Part shown: positions 51,773 to 54,782 of the stretch, piece after piece
Layout of the letters: every line of letters starts with the position of its first letter
Numbering within the stretch: position 1 is the first letter of the stretch
Origin: JAUVZL01 sp965603515
Lineage (GTDB): Bacteria; Hydrothermota; Tepidihabitantia; SM23-42
Direction of reading: 5' to 3'
NCBI GenBank assembly: GCA_965603515.1
Contig: CBFDDH010000015.1
Location: 1 to 54,782 of the forward strand
DNA length: 54,782 nucleotides
Notes under the pieces: generated by a model
Told to the model about the DNA's origin: nothing
What the model saw: only the letters and a program-made list of their open reading frames with translations
Database searches by the model: none
Translations under genes and position numbers: made by a program

Positions 51773-54415
51773 TTATTTCTTTTTCTTGAATTTCTCCTCT
51801 AATGCTGCATGGGCTGCAGATAAACGTGCAATAGGTACCCGGTAAGGCGAACACGATACATAATCCATGCCGATCTTATGGCAGAAATGGATTGACTTTG
51901 GGTCTCCACCATGCTCACCGCAAATACCTATCTCGAGTTTAGACTTAGCTTTCCTGCCAAGTTTAATGCCAATTTCAAGGAGTTTTCCAACGCCGTCAGT
52001 ATCAATTGTCTTAAACGGATCATCTTTTAAAAGCCCCATCTCAATGTATTTGGGAACGAACTTTGCCACATCGTCACGAGAAAAGCCAAGGGTTGTCTGC
52101 GTCATATCATTTGTGCCATATGAAAAGAAGTCAGCGAATTCGGCAACTTTGTTTGCAGTCAATGCGGCGCGCGGGATTTCAATCATCGTGCCGATCATGT
52201 ACTTCAGTTTCACGCCGTATTTCTTTATTGTTTGCTTGGCGATTCTATCAACGATCGCTCTCTGATTAGCGAGCTCACCAGCTTCCATGACCACTGGGAT
52301 CATGACCTCAGGTATCACCTTTATGCCCTTTTTAGTGACTTCACACGCTGCTTCAAATATTGCTTGTGCTTGCATCTCGGTTATTTCAGGATACGTAACG
52401 CCGAGCCGACATCCGCGATGTCCAAGCATGGGGTTAGATTCGTGTAAAGAGACCACTATTGATTTGAGGTTGTCAAATGGAATGTTCAAATTATCGGCGA
52501 GTTTTCTTATTGATTTATCGTCTTTAGGAAGAAACTCATGTAAAGGTGGATCAAGGGTTCTAATGATCACTGGCAAACCATCCATGACTTTGAAAATACC
52601 GATGAAATCCTCACGTTGCATGGGTAATAGTTTTGCTACTGCTTTTCTCCTCCCTGTCTCATCCCGGGCAATAATCATCTCGCGCATCGCAGCAACACGT
52701 TCAGGTTTGAAAAACATATGTTCAGTACGGCAGAGTCCTATACCTTCGGCGCCATAATCGCGCGCAATCTTGGAATCTTCAGGGCGGTCTGCATTTGCTC
52801 TTACACCCAGTTTTCTAAAGAAATCAGCCCATTTCAGTAGTAGAATCACGTCTTTTGTCATTTCCGGTTCGATCAGTTTTACTTTTCCTAAGATGACTTT
52901 TCCTTCAGTCCCATCAACGCTGATCATGTCGCCTTTTCTCACCATTGTGTTGCCTACAGTGAATGTTCTGGCGGTCAGGTTGATGTTTATTTCACTGCAG
53001 CCGACAATACACGGTTTACCCATACCACGTGCAACAACTGCAGCGTGTGAGGTCATGCCACCGCGTGCCGTGAGAAAACCTTTTGCTGCTTCCATACCGT
53101 GTATGTCATCAGCAGATGTCTCAAGTCTCACCAGGATAACTGCTTTGCCGTCTTTCTTAGCAAGTCTAACAGCTTCTTCTGATGAAAAAACGACTTGACC
53201 AACTGCCGCACCAGGTGATGCTGGTAGACCTTTAGCAAGGCTCTTATATTTGATTGTTGGGTCTATCATGGGGTGAAGGATTTGGTCCAGTTCAGCCGGT
53301 GTTACACGCAGCACAGCCTCTTCTTTCTTTATTAGCTTCTGGGTTACCATATCAACCGCGATCTTAATATCGGCAAGGGCAGTTCTCTTGCCAGCTCGTG
53401 TTTGGAGTATCCATAGTTTCCCTTGCTCAATAGTGAATTCAACATCCTGGAGGTCGCGATAGTGTTTTTCCAGTTTATTGAGTAGTCCAATGAGTTTGTT
53501 GTAAGCAGCAGGTTGTATCTTTTTCAATTCAATCATCTTTCTGGGGGTTCTAATGCCGGCTACGACATCCTCACCCTGGGCATTCTGGAGAAACTCGCCA
53601 TAGACTTTGTTTTCACCAGTCGCTGGATTGCGTGTGAATACGACGCCGGTTGCAGAGTTAGTTCCCATATTCCCAAAAACCATTGACTGTACGTTTATCG
53701 CAGTTCCCCAATCATCAGGTATCTTGTATATCCTGCGGTATTCTTTTGCCCGCGGGTTGTTCCATGAATTGAAGACTGCGCCGATCGCTCCCCACAGTTG
53801 TTCCCGGGGATCACCTGGAAACGCTTTTTTTGTTTCAGTCATAACCAGCTTTTTGAATTGTTTAACGATCTCTTTCCAATCATTGCCACTGAGATCGAGG
53901 TCTGACTTGGCGTTATTTTTTTTCTTCAGCTTATCAATGAGTGCTTCGAATTTCTCCCGAGGGATCTGAAGGACGATATCTGAGTACATCTGAATAAAAC
54001 GGCGATAGCAATCATAAGCGAATCGGTGATCACCAGTTTTCTCAATCAATCCGTTTATTGTTGAATCATTGAGTCCAAGGTTGAGTATTGTATCCATCAT
54101 CCCTGGCATTGAAGTACGGGAACCAGAACGCACTGAAAAGAGAAGCGGATTTTTCTTGTCACCAAACTTCTTGCTGGTAAGTTTTTCTACCCTTACAATG
54201 CCTTTTTCAACATCTTGTTTTAATATTTTTGGATATTTCTTCCTCTTGAGGTAGTCGATACATAATTCTGATGAAATTGTGAAGCCAGGCGGTATCGGTA
54301 CTCCAAGGTTTGACATCTCCGCAAGGTTAGCGCCTTTTCCACCGAGTACGTTTTTCATTTTTGCTGAGCCCTGTGCTTTTTTGCCACCAAAATTATAGAC
54401 TAATCTTTTGGGCAT
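51773..54415 (-). CDS. ppdK: Pyruvate, phosphate dikinase
   Basis: 880 residues, full length. PPDK interconverts pyruvate, ATP and Pi with PEP, AMP and PPi; in anaerobes it serves glycolysis and gluconeogenesis. The nucleotide-binding domain starts with MKNVLGGKGANLAEM and includes SVRSGSRTSMPGMMDTILNLG. The phospho-carrier His457 is in GGMTSHAAVVARGMGKPC, and the PEP/pyruvate domain carries GLCRTEHMF, GICGEHGGD and the catalytic Cys855 (YVSCSPYRVPIARL). AAGGAGT stands 8 nt before the ATG. It lies 4 bp after the predicted GTPase gene, so the two are co-transcribed from a promoter outside the window. Confidence 0.97.
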   Translation of the reverse strand: MPKRLVYNFGGKKAQGSAKMKNVLGGKGANLAEMSNLGVPIPPGFTISSELCIDYLKRKKYPKILKQDVEKGIVRVEKLTSKKFGDKKNPLLFSVRSGSRTSMPGMMDTILNLGLNDSTINGLIEKTGDHRFAYDCYRRFIQMYSDIVLQIPREKFEALIDKLKKKNNAKSDLDLSGNDWKEIVKQFKKLVMTETKKAFPGDPREQLWGAIGAVFNSWNNPRAKEYRRIYKIPDDWGTAINVQSMVFGNMGTNSATGVVFTRNPATGENKVYGEFLQNAQGEDVVAGIRTPRKMIELKKIQPAAYNKLIGLLNKLEKHYRDLQDVEFTIEQGKLWILQTRAGKRTALADIKIAVDMVTQKLIKKEEAVLRVTPAELDQILHPMIDPTIKYKSLAKGLPASPGAAVGQVVFSSEEAVRLAKKDGKAVILVRLETSADDIHGMEAAKGFLTARGGMTSHAAVVARGMGKPCIVGCSEININLTARTFTVGNTMVRKGDMISVDGTEGKVILGKVKLIEPEMTKDVILLLKWADFFRKLGVRANADRPEDSKIARDYGAEGIGLCRTEHMFFKPERVAAMREMIIARDETGRRKAVAKLLPMQREDFIGIFKVMDGLPVIIRTLDPPLHEFLPKDDKSIRKLADNLNIPFDNLKSIVVSLHESNPMLGHRGCRLGVTYPEITEMQAQAIFEAACEVTKKGIKVIPEVMIPVVMEAGELANQRAIVDRIAKQTIKKYGVKLKYMIGTMIEIPRAALTANKVAEFADFFSYGTNDMTQTTLGFSRDDVAKFVPKYIEMGLLKDDPFKTIDTDGVGKLLEIGIKLGRKAKSKLEIGICGEHGGDPKSIHFCHKIGMDYVSCSPYRVPIARLSAAHAALEEKFKKKK

Positions 54416-54419
54416 TTAA

Positions 54420-54782
54420 TTACTCCTTTCGTTTACTCCGTAAAATTCTAAGATGCTTCTTTAAGAGCATCTTGAGTTTATTAACCGATTTTATTTTCAG
54501 TTCATAATCCACTTTTGCCGTGGGTTTGTTCAATGTCATCAGTTTGCGCAGATCGACCGGTGTTGCCATTACTATTGAATCAGCCGGTACACTATTAATG
54601 CTCTTCTCGAGTTCTCTTATTTGCTTCTGTCCATAGCCCAGGGCTGGTATAAGCATACTGATCTGTGGATATTTTACATATGCTTTTTGTATCGACCCGA
54701 TAACATACGGTCTTGGATCGACGATCTTCTTGGCTCGAAATTTCTTGGCGGCAACAATACCAATACCAAATGACATGCCACC
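54420..54782 (-). CDS. Predicted GTPase / cyclic 2,3-diphosphoglycerate synthetase-like, partial (N-terminus outside window)
   Basis: The frame is open to the window edge without a start; the C-terminal ~121 residues are visible. The stretch GGMSFGIGIVAAKKF, then DPRPYVIGSIQKAYVKYPQI, PALGYGQKQIRELEKSIN and VMATPVDLRKLMTLNKPT match the C-terminal part of the COG2403-type GTPase family related to cyclic 2,3-DPG synthetase. The Met in this stretch is internal to the family motif, not a start. The P-loop half of the protein cannot be examined. It lies directly upstream of PPDK, which suggests a link with phosphoglycerate/PEP metabolism (inference). Confidence 0.75.
   Translation of the reverse strand, partial: GGMSFGIGIVAAKKFRAKKIVDPRPYVIGSIQKAYVKYPQISMLIPALGYGQKQIRELEKSINSVPADSIVMATPVDLRKLMTLNKPTAKVDYELKIKSVNKLKMLLKKHLRILRSKRKE

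Overview
The window looks like a chromosomal segment from an uncultured, probably anaerobic bacterium of the FCB / candidate-division WOR-3 (Stahlbacteria-like) type. This is inferred from gene content: C25 (gingipain-like) peptidases with type IX secretion sorting domains, a tricorn protease, pyruvate phosphate dikinase, MutL/GlmL beside glycine decarboxylase subunit 2, DUF6485 and DUF711 proteins, and very large TPR proteins. Coding density is high, and no phage, insertion sequence, CRISPR array or rRNA was seen.

Layout. (1) 1-4959, minus: a C25 peptidase cut by the window edge and a membrane-fused spermidine synthase-like protein. (2) 5072-10954, minus: a seven-gene operon DUF6485 - gcvPB - 106-aa protein - mutL - rpmF - plsX - fabH, joining glycine cleavage, ribosomal L32 and fatty-acid/phospholipid initiation. 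(3) 11051-13469, plus: DUF711 protein and a GH63/MGH1-like glycosidase, convergent with a tricorn protease (13475-16690). (4) 16820-24382, plus: lipoprotein - birA - coaX - tsaE - tsaB - rimI - hypothetical - adenylate cyclase/AAA/TPR protein. (5) 24445-29279, minus: a secreted protein carrying only the C-terminal domain of 5'-nucleotidases, and a TonB-dependent receptor, each with its own promoter. (6) 29410-30356: a tRNA-Asn gene interrupted inside its anticodon by a 260-nt group I intron, an 83-bp repeat array, and a GIY-YIG protein. (7) 30478-37010, plus: two more C25-like proteins with C-terminal sorting domains. (8) 37058-43648: radical SAM protein, small PLDc_N membrane protein, a divergent SHMT followed by a 35-residue lysine-rich peptide, purA and alr. 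(9) 43709-51764, plus: LysM protein - cyclic-nucleotide-binding protein - 1242-aa TPR protein - Cys/coiled-coil/TPR protein - small protein. (10) 51773-54782, minus: PPDK and the end of a predicted GTPase.

Two signals stand out. First, the interrupted tRNA-Asn: the split lies between U35 and U36 of the GUU anticodon, with a well-formed P1 helix and the conserved U-G pair at the 5' splice site. Second, promoter architecture: at 14 places a -35/-10 pair can be read with exactly 16 bp between the boxes. In six of these the start codon lies only 5-9 nt beyond the -10 box with no Shine-Dalgarno sequence, implying leaderless mRNAs, while the other protein genes have a leader and a Shine-Dalgarno site. 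The tRNA gene begins 8 nt after its -10 box, so it may be transcribed with almost no 5' leader.

The cyclase (20795-24382) and the stand-alone cyclic-nucleotide-binding protein (44701-45165) could be the source and a receptor of the same second messenger; this is inference. All identifications come from reading the sequence; no database searches were run.
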